A stretch of 64,000 nt of DNA from Thermus sp. 2.9 (lineage in GTDB: Bacteria > Deinococcota > Deinococci > Deinococcales > Thermaceae): positions 1 to 64,000 of the forward strand of contig NZ_JTJB01000039.1 in NCBI RefSeq assembly GCF_000794385.1, written 5' to 3'. The notes under the pieces were generated by a model. It had not been told where the DNA came from and did not search any database. It saw only the letters and a list, made by a program, of their open reading frames with translations. Made by a program: the position numbers and the translations under genes. Shown here piece by piece: positions 34,747-43,419 of this stretch; position 1 is the stretch's first letter; the number at the start of each line of letters is the position of its first letter.

Positions 34747-35649
34747 CCGGACCACGATCTTCCCCGTGTGGCTCCGGTCCAAAAGGGCTTGGAAGGCGGC
34801 TTCCGCTTCCGCAAAGGGGAATACCCTGCCTACCACGGGCTTGAGCTCCTTCCCAAGCCGGGGGAGGAGGAAGCCCAAGGCCTCCTCCACGAGGGGCCTT
34901 TCTCCCATGAGGGGGGCGAGCCAGAAGCCCACCACGGCGAGGTTCTTGCGCATGAGCCTGAGGGGAGGGATGGGGACCACTTCTCCTTCCGCCGCCCCGA
35001 TGTAGACCAGGCGCCCCTTGGGCTTGAGGAGGGTGAGGCTTTCCTCTATGGCCTTGCCCCGCACCTCCAGAACGAGGTCCACCCCGCCCAGGGCCTTCAC
35101 CCTTTCGGGTAGCTCCTCGTAGGGGGCGGTGAGGTCCGCCCCAAGGCGTTCGGGGAGGGCGAGTTTTTCCGGCCTCGAGGCCGCCGCCACCACCTTAAGC
35201 CCTAGGGCCTTGGCCACCTGCACCGCCGCCGTGCCCAAGGCCCCCGCCGCCGCCTGGACCAAGACGCTTTCCCCCGGCCTCGCCCCCGCCCGCCTCAGGG
35301 CCAGGTAGGCGGTGAGGAAGGAAACAGGGTAGGCCGCGGCCTCCTCCGGGGATAGCCCCTCGGGGACAGGCAAAAGGGCCGCTTCCGGCACCGCTACCCG
35401 CTCCGCCAGGCCCCCTTGGCCGATGAGGGCGGCGTAGCGCCGCTCGCCCACCCGCCCCACCACCTCCATCCCCGGGATGAAGGGCGGGTGGAGCCGGGCG
35501 AGGTAGGCCCCAAGCCGCAGGAGGTGGTCGGCGAAGTTAAGGCCCACCGCCTCCACCTGGAGAACCACCTCCCCTGGCCCCGGCGTGGGGTCTTCCACCG
35601 CTTTGAGCGTCAAGGGGCCCCCGAACTTCTCCTGCACCCAGGCTTGCAT
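34741..35649 (-). CDS. Quinone oxidoreductase-like MDR dehydrogenase
   Basis: 302-residue zinc-independent medium-chain dehydrogenase. GroES-like N-terminal domain (GPGEVVLQVEAVGLNFADHLLRLG), cofactor domain with VLVQAAAGALGTAAVQVAKALG (the quinone-oxidoreductase variant of the NADPH motif) and C-terminal FPFAEAEAAFQALLDRSHTGKIVVRL. No zinc-site Cys. Its stop is read from the same CTATAG hexamer as the convergent gene's stop. ATG 35649 lies 6 nt after a reverse TAGACT box. Confidence 0.92.
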   Translation of the reverse strand: MQAWVQEKFGGPLTLKAVEDPTPGPGEVVLQVEAVGLNFADHLLRLGAYLARLHPPFIPGMEVVGRVGERRYAALIGQGGLAERVAVPEAALLPVPEGLSPEEAAAYPVSFLTAYLALRRAGARPGESVLVQAAAGALGTAAVQVAKALGLKVVAAASRPEKLALPERLGADLTAPYEELPERVKALGGVDLVLEVRGKAIEESLTLLKPKGRLVYIGAAEGEVVPIPPLRLMRKNLAVVGFWLAPLMGERPLVEEALGFLLPRLGKELKPVVGRVFPFAEAEAAFQALLDRSHTGKIVVRL

Positions 35650-35655
35650 GGGACC

Positions 35656-35661
35656 AGTCTA
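35656..35661 (-). promoter_or_regulatory. -10 box TAGACT, leaderless start of the quinone oxidoreductase
   Basis: Reverse-strand TAGACT, then 6 nt, then ATG 35649. It lies in the 15-bp gap after the sugar permease gene, giving the oxidoreductase its own start site downstream of the sugar operon. Confidence 0.6.
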
Positions 35662-35664
35662 CGC

Positions 35665-36471
35665 CTAACCCTTCACGGACCCCGCCAAAAGCCCCCGGAG
35701 GAAGTAGCGGCCCAGGAAGATGTACACCAAAAGCGTGGGCAAGGCGGCCAGGACTGCCCCCGCCATGGGCAGGTTCCACTTCACCGCCTCCCCCCCGGCG
35801 AGCTGCGCCAAGGCCACGGTGATGGGCTGGCTTTCCGGCCGGGTCAGGGTCACGGCGAAGAGGAACTCGTTCCAGATCTGCGTGAACTGCCAGATGGCCA
35901 CCACCACGAAGGCGGGGGCGGAGAGGGGCAGGATCACGTGGCGGAACACCCCGAAGAAGCCGGCCCCGTCAATCCGGGCCGCCTCCACCAGCTCGTCGGG
36001 GATTTCACTGTAGTAGTTCTTAAAGATCAGGGTGATGATGGGGATGCCGTAGATCACGTGCACCAGGATGAGGCCGAAAAGCGTCCCGTAAAGCCCGATG
36101 GCCTTCACGAACTGGAAGAGGGGGATGAGGATGCTCTGGTAGGGGATGAACATCCCAAAGAGCATCAGGGCGAAGAGGAGGTTGGACCCAGGGAAGGGCC
36201 ACTTGGCCAGGACGTAGCCGTTTAAGGCCCCCACCAGGGCGGAAAGCAGGGTGGCGGAGACGGCCAGGACCATGGAGTTTTGGAACTTGGGGCGGAAGGC
36301 TTCCCAGGCGATGCGGAAGCTTTCCCAGTAGACGGGGTCCGGCCAGTGCCAGACGGTGTCCAGGGTGATCTTGGCGGGTTCTTTCAGGGCGGTGAGGATG
36401 ACCAGGTAGACGGGAAGGAGGAAAAACCCAGCCATGAGGAGGAGAAAGGCGTAGAGGATAACCCGGCCCAT
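35665..36471 (-). CDS. Sugar ABC transporter permease (MalG/GlcG type)
   Basis: 268-residue inner-membrane permease with six predicted helices and the EAA loop [30 protein letters not shown]-terminal [30 protein letters not shown] is typical of the CUT1 family. It starts at the stop of the MalF-type gene (shared base 36471), so the two are tightly coupled. Together with the binding protein it forms a glucose/mannose-type importer; the ATPase is elsewhere. Confidence 0.93.
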   Translation of the reverse strand: MGRVILYAFLLLMAGFFLLPVYLVILTALKEPAKITLDTVWHWPDPVYWESFRIAWEAFRPKFQNSMVLAVSATLLSALVGALNGYVLAKWPFPGSNLLFALMLFGMFIPYQSILIPLFQFVKAIGLYGTLFGLILVHVIYGIPIITLIFKNYYSEIPDELVEAARIDGAGFFGVFRHVILPLSAPAFVVVAIWQFTQIWNEFLFAVTLTRPESQPITVALAQLAGGEAVKWNLPMAGAVLAALPTLLVYIFLGRYFLRGLLAGSVKG

Positions 36472-37580
36472 CAGCGCCGCACCTCCTTCCGGAGCTGGCT
36501 TGCCAGGTAGGGGATCACCACCACCGCCACCAAGAGGAGAAGGAGGATGCCGATGGTCGCGCCCTTGGCGAACTGGTTGCCGCGGAAGGCCAGGAGGTAC
36601 ATGTAGATGGCGGGCACGTCTGTGGGGGCGTAGTCTAGGCCGGCCATGGCGAAGATCAGGTCAAAGATCTTCAAGGCGATGTGCCCCAGGACGATCATGG
36701 CGGAAAGGGTGATGGGGGCGAGGAGGGGCAGGATCACGTAGCGGTAGGTCTGCCAGGGGTTGGCCCCGTCCACCTTGGCGGCCTCTAAAACCTCCACGGG
36801 GATCCCCCTAAGCCCCGCCAGGTAGAGGGCCATGGTGTACCCCGACATCTGCCACATGGCCGCCAGGATCACCCCCACCAGGGCCAGGCTGAAGCCGTGG
36901 GGCTCGGGGTAGGGAAGAAGGTGCACGCCCCGTCCCAAGGTCAAGGCCCAAAGGAGAAGCGCGCCGCCCGAAAGGAGGGCGAAGAAGCGCCGCTTCCTTT
37001 CCCCTTCCCGGTGGGCCCGGTAGGCCACGTAAAGGAGTACGAGGCCCACCACAAGGGCGGTGTAGAAGGGAAGTTGGTTCCAGTCAAAGACCAAGACCTG
37101 CTCCCTTGTGGTGAGCCAGGGGAAGGACAAGGGGGGTAGGCCAAGGAGGGTGGGCAGGACGTTCACCCCGCCTTGGGGCTGGAGCAGCCAGCGCCAGATG
37201 GTCCCCGTGACCACGAAGGAGAGGGCCATGGGAAAGAGGAAGACCGTGCGGAAAAAGCCTTCCCCTTTGGGGCTTTGGTCCAGGGCCACCGCCAGGAGGA
37301 GGCCAAGGCCCAGGCTTCCCGCCATGAAGAAGAGGGTGAAGAAGATGAGGTTCACCACGCTTTGGCGGAAGCGCACGTCCACAAAGCCGGTGAAGAGCTC
37401 CTGGTAGTTGGCGAGGCCCACGAAGTGGAGGGTGGGCTCCTCGGCCAGGGCCTGGGCGGGGTTCTTGCCCCAATCACTCAGGGAGACGTAGAGGTTTTGC
37501 CCGATGAAGCCGTAGACGAAGATGCCCACCGCCACCAAGGAGGGGAGAAGTACCAAAAATGCCGCGATGCGGTCGCGCAT
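36471..37580 (-). CDS. Sugar ABC transporter permease (MalF/GlcF type)
   Basis: 369 residues with about eight membrane segments, an extra soluble/periplasmic insertion (about 140-220) as in MalF-type subunits, and the EAA loop [28 protein letters not shown]. It lies 55 bp after the binding-protein gene, with a terminator-like hairpin in the gap, and is contiguous with the second permease. Confidence 0.93.
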   Translation of the reverse strand: MRDRIAAFLVLLPSLVAVGIFVYGFIGQNLYVSLSDWGKNPAQALAEEPTLHFVGLANYQELFTGFVDVRFRQSVVNLIFFTLFFMAGSLGLGLLLAVALDQSPKGEGFFRTVFLFPMALSFVVTGTIWRWLLQPQGGVNVLPTLLGLPPLSFPWLTTREQVLVFDWNQLPFYTALVVGLVLLYVAYRAHREGERKRRFFALLSGGALLLWALTLGRGVHLLPYPEPHGFSLALVGVILAAMWQMSGYTMALYLAGLRGIPVEVLEAAKVDGANPWQTYRYVILPLLAPITLSAMIVLGHIALKIFDLIFAMAGLDYAPTDVPAIYMYLLAFRGNQFAKGATIGILLLLLVAVVVIPYLASQLRKEVRR

Positions 37581-37592
37581 GTTTCCTCGGGG

Positions 37593-37624
37593 AAAACCCC
37601 GTGGGGGACGAAGCCCCCACGGGG
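37593..37624 (-). terminator. Intercistronic terminator in the sugar ABC operon
   Basis: On the minus strand CCCCGTGGGGG and CCCCCACGGGG form a perfect 11-bp stem (37624-37614 with 37607-37597) with loop CTTCGT, followed by TTTT. It lies directly downstream of the sugar-binding-protein gene and upstream of the permeases. Confidence 0.8.
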
Positions 37625-37634
37625 AGTAGGACCC

Positions 37635-38870
37635 TTAGCGGCCGAGACCCACCTGGTCGGCGATGGCCTGGGCGGCGTTGGCCGCCGCCTTCGGGCTCTT
37701 GGTCTGGAGGAAGATCTCCATCACCGTGCCGAACTGGCTCATGAAGCTTTCCGGCGCCACGGCCCCGTGGACCAAGGAGCCCACGATGCGGTTGGACTTC
37801 CAGTCGCGCATGGCCGCTTGGCCGTAGGCGTTGTACTTGGCGGGGTCGGAGTCCAGGCGGGCGGCGATGGAGCCCTTGAGGGGGTTGAAGGTGTCCTGCC
37901 CTTCCTTAGACCCCACCAGCCGGAGCCAGTTGAGGGCGTTCTGGCGGTTTTTGGCCCCCTTGGGCAGGCCGAAGGAGTCGGAGAGCATCATGAACACCCC
38001 TTGGGTGCCCGGGGAGGGGGCCCAGGCGAAGTCGGTGCCGGGCTTAAGCTTCAGGGTAGTGGTCATGTAGCCAGCGGCCCAGTCACCCATGATGTTGAAG
38101 GCGGCTTGGCCCTGGACAACCCGGTCCACCGCCTGCTGCCAGGAAAGCCCGGCGGCGTCCTTGTTGGCGCAGTCCAGGACCTTGCCAAAGGTTTCCCAGA
38201 CCGCCACCGCCTTGGGGTCGGTGAACTTCAGCTTGCCGTTCCAGAGGTTATTCCAGCCGTCCGCCCCCAGCATGGCCAGGGCCACGCTTTCCCAAAGGTG
38301 CTGCTGCGTCCAGTTCTCGCCCAGGGCCAAGGGGGCTTGGAGGCCCTTCCGCTTGAGGGTCTCGCAGGTGGCGAGGAACTCGGCCCAGGTCTTGGGCGGG
38401 TTCACCCCCCATTCCCTGAGCTTCGCCGGGATGTACCACATGACGTTGGAGCGGTGAATGTTCACCGGCACACTCCAGATGCCCCCCTTGTGGGAAATGA
38501 GGTCAATGAGCCCCTTGGGGAAGGCCTGGAGCCACCCCTCCTGGCGGAAGAGGGGGGTGAGGTCTTCCATGCGGTTGGCCACCACCCAGGTGCCGATGAG
38601 CTCCATGCCGGCGTGGACCTGGAAAGTGTCGGGGGGGTCACCCCCCAGCATCCGGGTCTTGAGCACCGCCTTGGCGTTCACCCCGGCCCCCCCGGTCACC
38701 GTGGCGTTGATGACCTCCACCCCCGGATACTTCTGCTTGTAGAGCCGGATGAGGGCCTCGAGGGCCGGGCCCTCGTCCCCCGCCCACCAGGAGAAGATCT
38801 CCAGCTTGCCCGTTTGGGCCAGGGCGCTAAGCCCCAAGGCCACGCCGAGTACCAAAAGCCATTTCCTCAT
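37635..38870 (-). CDS. Glucose/galactose-type sugar-binding protein
   Basis: Periplasmic CUT1-type solute-binding protein. Signal peptide [19 protein letters not shown], then [28 protein letters not shown]. The sequence strongly resembles the structurally characterised T. thermophilus glucose/galactose-binding protein as I remember it (for example [40 protein letters not shown]). About 411 residues. ATG 38870 has the Shine-Dalgarno GGAGGTAGGT. Its first 44 bp overlap the end of the ROK gene. Known Thermus sugar systems share a MalK-type ATPase encoded elsewhere, consistent with none here. Confidence 0.95.
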   Translation of the reverse strand: MRKWLLVLGVALGLSALAQTGKLEIFSWWAGDEGPALEALIRLYKQKYPGVEVINATVTGGAGVNAKAVLKTRMLGGDPPDTFQVHAGMELIGTWVVANRMEDLTPLFRQEGWLQAFPKGLIDLISHKGGIWSVPVNIHRSNVMWYIPAKLREWGVNPPKTWAEFLATCETLKRKGLQAPLALGENWTQQHLWESVALAMLGADGWNNLWNGKLKFTDPKAVAVWETFGKVLDCANKDAAGLSWQQAVDRVVQGQAAFNIMGDWAAGYMTTTLKLKPGTDFAWAPSPGTQGVFMMLSDSFGLPKGAKNRQNALNWLRLVGSKEGQDTFNPLKGSIAARLDSDPAKYNAYGQAAMRDWKSNRIVGSLVHGAVAPESFMSQFGTVMEIFLQTKSPKAAANAAQAIADQVGLGR

Positions 38871-40020
38871 ACCTACCTCCATTGCGACGTGGGCTTTCCG
38901 CCCACAGGCCGCCGAGCTCAAAGAAGCGCGCCAGGAAGAGGCTCGCCCCGCCCACCGCCGCCGCCAGGTGCCCGTAGGAGGAGGGTTGCACGGAAAGCGC
39001 GCGGTGGGTTTCCAAAAAGGCGTGGTCCGCCAGGGCCTGGCGCAGGGGAGCTTCCAGGAAGGAAAAGAGCTCCGCCGCTTTTCCCCCCACCACCACCCGG
39101 GCGGGGTCGTAGGCCACGGCCAGGTTGGCCAAAAACCGGCCCAGGGCGCTCCCTAGGTGGGCCAAGGCGACTCGGGCCACGGGGTGGCCTGCCTGGGCTT
39201 GGGCCAAGAGGGCCTCGAGGTCCTCCACCTCTCCTCCCAAGGCTCGGTGGTGCTGCAGTAGGGCTCCAAGGCCGAGCTCGGTTTCCAGGCACCCTTTGCG
39301 CCCGCAGGCGCAGGGGGCTTCCCCGGAGCCGAGCCAGTGGCCCACTTCCCCCGCCGCCCCACTCGCCCCCCGGAGGAGGCGCCCATCCGACACCACCCCC
39401 ACCCCAAGGCCCGTGCTTAGGACCAGGTAGGCCAGGTTCTCCTCCCCGTGGAAGAAGACCTCGGAGAGGGCGGAGGCCTTGGCGTCGTTCTCCGCCAAGG
39501 TGGGCAGGGGGAAGGAGGCCAGAAAAGGGCTTAGATCCAGATCCCGCCAGGCCAGGTTGGGGGCGTAGAGGAGCCTGTTTCCCACCACCACGCCGGGCAG
39601 GGTGAAGCCGAGGCCCAGGGCTCCTTGGGCCTCGGGCAGGGTTTCTCGCAGAAGCCGGGCGAAGCGCTCCTCCGGCCCCGCCTCCTTGGCGTGGGCCCAC
39701 TCCTTGGCCCAAAGGACCTCGCCCCGCCAGTCCAGGGCCAGAAGCACGGTACCTTCCACGCCGATTTCCGCCCCCAGGGCGAAGCGGGCCCCAGGGCGGA
39801 GGTGCAAAAGGGTTCCCGGTCGTCCTAAGGGTGGGGAGGTAAAGGCCCCTTCTTCCAGGAGGCCTTCTTGCAGGAGCTCGTCCACCAGGCGGCTCACGGC
39901 GCTTTTCGCAAGACCCGTGAGCCGGGACAGGTCAGCACGGGTGAGGGGACCCCGCCTCAGGTGGCCCAAGATGGCCCGGCGGTTGAGCCTGCGGATTTCC
40001 TGCGTGTCCCCCTTGCGCAC
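38827..40020 (-). CDS. ROK-family sugar-responsive transcriptional repressor
   Basis: 397 residues: winged helix (about 8-60, [41 protein letters not shown]) fused to a ROK domain. The ATP/sugar-binding signature [34 protein letters not shown] and the zinc-binding block [10 protein letters not shown] are present. GTG 40020 start. It is first in the minus-strand sugar ABC operon and overlaps the binding-protein gene by 44 bp, so it most likely autoregulates and controls uptake of the sugar it senses. An inverted repeat lies at its promoter. Confidence 0.9.
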   Translation of the reverse strand: MRKGDTQEIRRLNRRAILGHLRRGPLTRADLSRLTGLAKSAVSRLVDELLQEGLLEEGAFTSPPLGRPGTLLHLRPGARFALGAEIGVEGTVLLALDWRGEVLWAKEWAHAKEAGPEERFARLLRETLPEAQGALGLGFTLPGVVVGNRLLYAPNLAWRDLDLSPFLASFPLPTLAENDAKASALSEVFFHGEENLAYLVLSTGLGVGVVSDGRLLRGASGAAGEVGHWLGSGEAPCACGRKGCLETELGLGALLQHHRALGGEVEDLEALLAQAQAGHPVARVALAHLGSALGRFLANLAVAYDPARVVVGGKAAELFSFLEAPLRQALADHAFLETHRALSVQPSSYGHLAAAVGGASLFLARFFELGGLWAESPRRNGGRYEEMAFGTRRGLGA

Positions 40021-40032
40021 CCCTGTCCCCCT

Positions 40033-40053
40033 TTAGTTCGTTCTCGGGACTAA
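40033..40053. promoter_or_regulatory. Candidate ROK operator
   Basis: TTAGT at 40033-40037 and ACTAA at 40049-40053 form an inverted repeat centred at 40043, with one further symmetric pair inside. It overlaps the expected transcription start of the ROK gene, a plausible autoregulatory site. Short half-sites make this tentative. Confidence 0.4.
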
Positions 40054-40081
40054 GTAAACCACCCTCCCCGTGTTCCGTCAA
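40053..40081 (-). promoter_or_regulatory. Promoter of the ROK/sugar ABC operon
   Basis: On the minus strand TTGACG (40081-40076) and TTTACT (40058-40053) are 17 bp apart; transcription should start near 40046, 26 nt before the GTG. Confidence 0.65.
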
Positions 40082-40085
40082 GTCC

Positions 40086-40114
40086 TTGTCAGCAAGGGCG
40101 AAGTGCCTTAGCCT
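40086..40114 (+). promoter_or_regulatory. Promoter of the B12 operon
   Basis: TTGTCA (40086-40091) and TAGCCT (40109-40114) are 17 bp apart, placing the start near 40121, about 30 nt before the riboswitch. It is back to back with the ROK promoter, with only 4 bp between the two -35 boxes. Confidence 0.65.
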
Positions 40115-40153
40115 AAGGGCAAGGCCCGCTAGGGCCCCAAAGCCAGGTCCGTT

Positions 40154-40287
40154 GCCCTGGTGCCTGGGCGCGTAGTCCAGGCTTAAAGTGGGGAAGTCCG
40201 GTGCAAGTCCGGCGCTGTCCCGCAACGGTAACCGGCCACGCTACGAGCTTTTCTTCGCAGGCCGGAAGCCCGAATACCTGCCAGGGC
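40154..40287 (+). promoter_or_regulatory. Cobalamin riboswitch (aptamer)
   Basis: The closing helix P1 pairs GCCCTGG (40154-40160) with CCAGGGC (40281-40287). Inside are AGTCCGGTGCAAGTCCGGC, the B12 box (40206-40231, containing GCTGTCCCGCAACGGTAA) and the terminal CGAATACCTG. These are the most conserved landmarks of adenosyl/methylcobalamin riboswitches. The downstream operon encodes a B12-type ABC importer, which fits. The whole 40021-40441 interval is otherwise non-coding leader and promoters. Confidence 0.95.
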
Positions 40288-40288
40288 C

Positions 40289-40311
40289 GCCCGCCCTTCC
40301 CCAGGGCGGGC
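40289..40311 (+). other. Hairpin A of the riboswitch expression platform
   Basis: GCCCGCCCT (40289-40297) pairs perfectly with AGGGCGGGC (40303-40311), loop TCCCC. It begins one base after P1. There is no following U run, so it is not a classical terminator. Confidence 0.7.
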
Positions 40312-40356
40312 ACCTCACGCGGATGGGGGAGCGTTGGGGGCTTCTTTAGCTTTTCA

Positions 40357-40382
40357 CGCCCCTGCCGCTTCTGGCAGGGGCG
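40357..40382 (+). other. Hairpin B of the riboswitch expression platform
   Basis: CGCCCCTGCC (40357-40366) pairs perfectly with GGCAGGGGCG (40373-40382), a 10-bp stem with loop GCTTCT. It ends four bases before the anti-Shine-Dalgarno strand. Confidence 0.7.
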
Positions 40383-40386
40383 TTGC

Positions 40387-40440
40387 CCTACCTCCCCCGG
40401 GCCCGGCGCACCTGGCCCTAGCGGCCTGAAGGGAGGTAGG
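40387..40440 (+). promoter_or_regulatory. Shine-Dalgarno sequestering helix
   Basis: CCTACCTCCC (40387-40396) is the exact reverse complement of GGGAGGTAGG (40431-40440), the ribosome-binding site one base before ATG 40442. Pairing would bury the whole Shine-Dalgarno in a 10-bp stem, implying translational control by the riboswitch. Confidence 0.75.
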
Positions 40441-40441
40441 C

Positions 40442-41296
40442 ATGAAGAAGCTTTGGGCGTTTTTCTCGGTTCTCCTGGCCTTGGCCTTCGCTTTTCCCGT
40501 CACCCTCACGGACGACCTGGGGCGCCAGGTCACGCTAAAAGCCCCGCCTAAGCGCATTGTTTCCATGTTGCCCTCGGTGACGGAAACGGTTTGCGCCCTT
40601 GGGGCCTGCGACCGCCTGGTGGCCACGGACGACTACTCCGACTGGCCGGAAAGCGTCAAGAAGCTTCCCAAGGCCGGGGGGCTTTACAACCCCAACCCCG
40701 AGCTCATCGTCTCTTTGAAGCCCGACTTGGTCCTGGTTTCCCGCTACGGGAAGCTATATGAAACCCTGGAACGGGCGGGGCTCACCGTGTTCGTGGTGCG
40801 CACGGAAACCTACGAGGATATCTTCAAAACGGTGCGCACCGTGGCGCAGCTTTTGGGGCTTTCCGCCCAAGGGGAAAGGCTTGTGGCCCAGATCCAGAGG
40901 GAGGTCTACCAGGAGGAGGCCCGAGCGGCCAAGGCCAAGGGGAGGCCCCGGGTCTACTACGAGATTGACCCCACCCCATACACCGTGGGGCCGGAGAGCT
41001 TCATCGGGGTCCTCATCCAGAAGGCTAGGGGGGTGAACATTGTCCCCAAGGAGCTTGGGCTTTTCCCCAAGATCGCCCCCGAGTTCGTGGTGGAGAAAAA
41101 CCCCGAGGTGATCGTGGCCACCTACCCGAACGCCCGGGAAACCATCCAGAGCCGGCCGGGCTGGAGCCGGGTGAGGGCGGTGCAGACGGGGAGGATCTGC
41201 GTGTACACAGGGGGGGAGGACAACCTCCTCTCCCGCCCCGGTCCCCGGGTGGCCCAAGGGCTTAGGCTCCTGGTGGACTGCTTCCACGGGCGCTAG
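40442..41296 (+). CDS. B12-type ABC transporter substrate-binding protein (BtuF-like)
   Basis: Class III periplasmic binding protein for cobalamin or a related corrinoid. Signal peptide MKKLWAFFSVLLALAFAFP, then VTLTDDLGRQVTLKAPPKRIVSMLPSVTETVCALGACDRLVATDDYSDWP, the BtuF/FhuD fold signature. 284 residues. The riboswitch immediately upstream makes B12 the most likely ligand. First gene of a four-gene operon; next start 3 nt after its stop. Confidence 0.93.
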   Translation: MKKLWAFFSVLLALAFAFPVTLTDDLGRQVTLKAPPKRIVSMLPSVTETVCALGACDRLVATDDYSDWPESVKKLPKAGGLYNPNPELIVSLKPDLVLVSRYGKLYETLERAGLTVFVVRTETYEDIFKTVRTVAQLLGLSAQGERLVAQIQREVYQEEARAAKAKGRPRVYYEIDPTPYTVGPESFIGVLIQKARGVNIVPKELGLFPKIAPEFVVEKNPEVIVATYPNARETIQSRPGWSRVRAVQTGRICVYTGGEDNLLSRPGPRVAQGLRLLVDCFHGR

Positions 41297-41299
41297 GCC

Positions 41300-42328
41300 A
41301 TGACCTTGTCCCTGCCCCTCGCCCTCAAGCGGAGCCTCGTCTTCGCCTGGCTCCTCGCCCTTTTGTCCATAGCCCTGGTCCTGGGGCTCGCCCTGGGGGC
41401 GGTGGCGGTGCCCCCCGGGGACGTGGTGCGGGCCCTTTTGGGCCTCCAGGAAAACCCCATCATCACCGAGCTTCGCCTGCCCAGGGTCCTCGGGGGGATG
41501 CTGGTGGGGGCGGCCTTGGGGGTGGCGGGGGCCGCCTTCCAGGGCCTATTCCGCAACCCCTTGGCCGATCCCTACCTCATGGGGGCCGCCTCGGGGGCGG
41601 CCTTCGGCGTGACCCTTTTGGCGGTTCTTCTGGGGGGGCTTTCCCCCGCCTTCGCCCAGCACGCCGTCTTCCAGGGCCTTCCCCTTTCCGCTACCCTCTT
41701 TGGCTTCCTGGGGGCCCTTTTCGCCACCTTGCTCACCCTGGTCCTGGCCGGGGGGGTGGCGCGGACCGGGGAGCTGGTCCTGGCGGGGGTGGTGGTGGGA
41801 AGCGTCCTCACGGGGCTGACCACCTACCTGATGCTCCAGGACGCCGACCGGGTCCGGGCGGTCTTCGCCTACACCCTGGGGAACCTGGCCTTTTTGGGCT
41901 GGCCGGGGGTGAGGGCCTTGGCCGTTTTCCTCCTCCTCGCCTTGCCGCCCCTTCTCCTCCTGGGCCGGGTGCTCAATGCGCTGCAACTGGGGGAGGAGGT
42001 GGCGCGGAGCCTGGGGCTTCCCCTGAATGGGCTAAAGCTTCTCCTTTTGGCCGCGGCGAGCCTCCTCACCGCCGCCAGCGTGGCCCAGGCGGGGATCATC
42101 GGCTTCGTGGGGCTCGTCACCCCTCACGCCCTGAGGCGGCTTTTGGGGGAAGACTACCGCCTGCTCCTTCCGGCGAGCGCCCTGGGCGGGGCCGCCCTCC
42201 TGGCCCTGGCCGACCTCCTCGCCCGCACCCTCACCCGGCCGGCGGAGCTACCCGTGGGGGTGGTGACCACGCTCCTCGGGGGGCCCTTCTTCCTCTACCT
42301 CCTTTGGAGGCGGCGTGGACGGGCTTGA
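41300..42328 (+). CDS. B12-type ABC transporter permease (BtuC/FecCD family)
   Basis: 342 residues, about ten hydrophobic helices. FecCD signatures: LRLPRVLGGMLVGAALGVAGAAFQGLFRNPLADPYLMGAASGAAFGV and GIIGFVGLVTPHALRRLLGEDYRLLLPASALGGAALLALAD. Partner of the BtuF-like and BtuD-like proteins. The ATPase gene begins inside its last 14 bp. Confidence 0.94.
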   Translation: MTLSLPLALKRSLVFAWLLALLSIALVLGLALGAVAVPPGDVVRALLGLQENPIITELRLPRVLGGMLVGAALGVAGAAFQGLFRNPLADPYLMGAASGAAFGVTLLAVLLGGLSPAFAQHAVFQGLPLSATLFGFLGALFATLLTLVLAGGVARTGELVLAGVVVGSVLTGLTTYLMLQDADRVRAVFAYTLGNLAFLGWPGVRALAVFLLLALPPLLLLGRVLNALQLGEEVARSLGLPLNGLKLLLLAAASLLTAASVAQAGIIGFVGLVTPHALRRLLGEDYRLLLPASALGGAALLALADLLARTLTRPAELPVGVVTTLLGGPFFLYLLWRRRGRA

Positions 42329-43067
42329 GGCGAGGGGAGTGGCGGGGCCTTTCGCCCTAAAGGGGGTGGACCTCAGGGTGCGCCCGGGGGAATGGGTGGC
42401 CCTCCTCGGGCCCAACGGCTCCGGCAAGACCACCCTTCTTAGGGTGATGGCGGGGCTCCTTAAGCCCAAGCGGGGGGCGGTGTACCTGGAGGGGAAGCCT
42501 CTTGAGGCCTATGGGAGCTACGCCCGGGGCCGCCTCCTCGCCTACCTGCCCCAAGGGGGGCCTTACCCCGAGGGGCTTTTGGTGGAGGAGGTGGTGCGCC
42601 TGGGGCGGCTTCCCTACCTGGGGTTATGGGGCAGGGAAGGGGAGGCGGACCTCGAGGCGGTGGCCTGGGCCCTGGAGGCGGCGGGGGCGGCCCACCTAAA
42701 GGGGCGGCTCCTCGGCACCCTCTCCGGGGGGGAGCGGCAAAGGGTCCTCCTGGCCCGCGCCCTGGCGGCGAGGCCTCGCTACCTCCTCCTGGACGAGCCC
42801 ACCACCTATTTGGACCTGGAGCACCAAGGGGAGGTGGTGGCCCTCCTTAGGGCCCTGGTGGCGCGGGGTGTGGGGGTGCTTTCGGTCCTCCACGATCCCA
42901 ACCAGGCGGCCCTGGCTCACCGGGTGGCGGTGTTGCGGGAGGGGCGGCTTGTGGCGGAGGGGGCGCCCTGGGCGGTGCTGACAGAGCCCCTCCTCCGGGG
43001 GCTCTACGGGCGCCGGGTGCGGGTGGCCCTCCTGGAGGGGAGGCCCCATGTCTACCTGGACGGATAG
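42315..43067 (+). CDS. B12-type ABC transporter ATP-binding protein (BtuD-like)
   Basis: 250 residues. Walker A GPNGSGKTT, Q-loop AYLPQGGPYPEGLLVEEVV, signature LSGGERQRVLLARALAARPRYLLLDEPTTYLDLEHQ including Walker B, and H-loop VLHDPNQAALAHRV. These are the iron-chelate/B12 subfamily patterns. GTG start. The next gene starts 20 bp before its stop. Confidence 0.94.
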   Translation: MDGLEARGVAGPFALKGVDLRVRPGEWVALLGPNGSGKTTLLRVMAGLLKPKRGAVYLEGKPLEAYGSYARGRLLAYLPQGGPYPEGLLVEEVVRLGRLPYLGLWGREGEADLEAVAWALEAAGAAHLKGRLLGTLSGGERQRVLLARALAARPRYLLLDEPTTYLDLEHQGEVVALLRALVARGVGVLSVLHDPNQAALAHRVAVLREGRLVAEGAPWAVLTEPLLRGLYGRRVRVALLEGRPHVYLDG

Positions 43068-43380
43068 GGCCCGGCTCTACGTGCGGGGCCGGGCGCTCCT
43101 TCTAGACCTGGGCAAGGAAACCCCTTTTTACACGGAAAGCGGCCCCAGGCGGGCCCGCTACCTCCTGGTGGGCCGGCTTTCCCCCCCGGAGTGGCTTCGC
43201 CTTGGCCTTCCCCGCGAGGGGGTGCTCCACTACCCCCTTCCCGTGGACCCCTTCACCTTTGAGTGGGAGGGGGAAACCCTCCTTCTGCCGGGGCTACGGG
43301 TGTACTTGGGCGGGCCGCCGCCCTTCGTGGAAACGCCCTTTTTCGCCTGGCGCTTGACGGAGGAGGGGGCAAAGGGGTAG
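43048..43380 (+). CDS. Unknown small protein, last gene of the B12 operon
   Basis: 110 residues, ATG within the ATPase gene (20-bp overlap), so almost certainly co-translated. No signal peptide or membrane helix; beta-rich with ARLYVRGRALLLDLGKETPFYTESGPRRARYLLVGRLSPPEWLRLGLPREGVLHYPLPVDPFTFEWEGETLLLPGLRVYLGGPPPFVETPF-type alternation of short strands and glycines. I recognise no family. The riboswitch context suggests a role in corrinoid handling, which is inference only. Confidence 0.65.
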   Translation: MSTWTDRARLYVRGRALLLDLGKETPFYTESGPRRARYLLVGRLSPPEWLRLGLPREGVLHYPLPVDPFTFEWEGETLLLPGLRVYLGGPPPFVETPFFAWRLTEEGAKG

Positions 43381-43388
43381 GGTGGCCT

Positions 43389-43405
43389 TACCGACCGTTC
43401 GGTCG
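43389..43405. promoter_or_regulatory. PfmR/TetR-type operator upstream of the SDR gene
   Basis: Half-sites CGACCG (43392-43397) and CGGTCG (43400-43405) form a perfect inverted repeat around TT. The sequence TACCGACCGTTCGGTC (43389-43404) matches, position for position, the consensus TACCGACCGNTNGGTN that I recall for the T. thermophilus TetR-family repressor PfmR. It lies 15 bp before the GTG start. Confidence 0.65.
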
Positions 43406-43419
43406 TGGGGAGGTGCGCC

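Noticed and set aside
37173-39605. An 810-codon plus-strand open frame across the sugar transporter genes
   Set aside because: It is antisense to well-supported permease, binding-protein and ROK genes; long antisense frames are a by-product of very GC-rich codon use.
40289-40382. Hairpins after the riboswitch as Rho-independent terminators
   Set aside because: Neither is followed by a T run; the exact Shine-Dalgarno complement further down fits translational control better.
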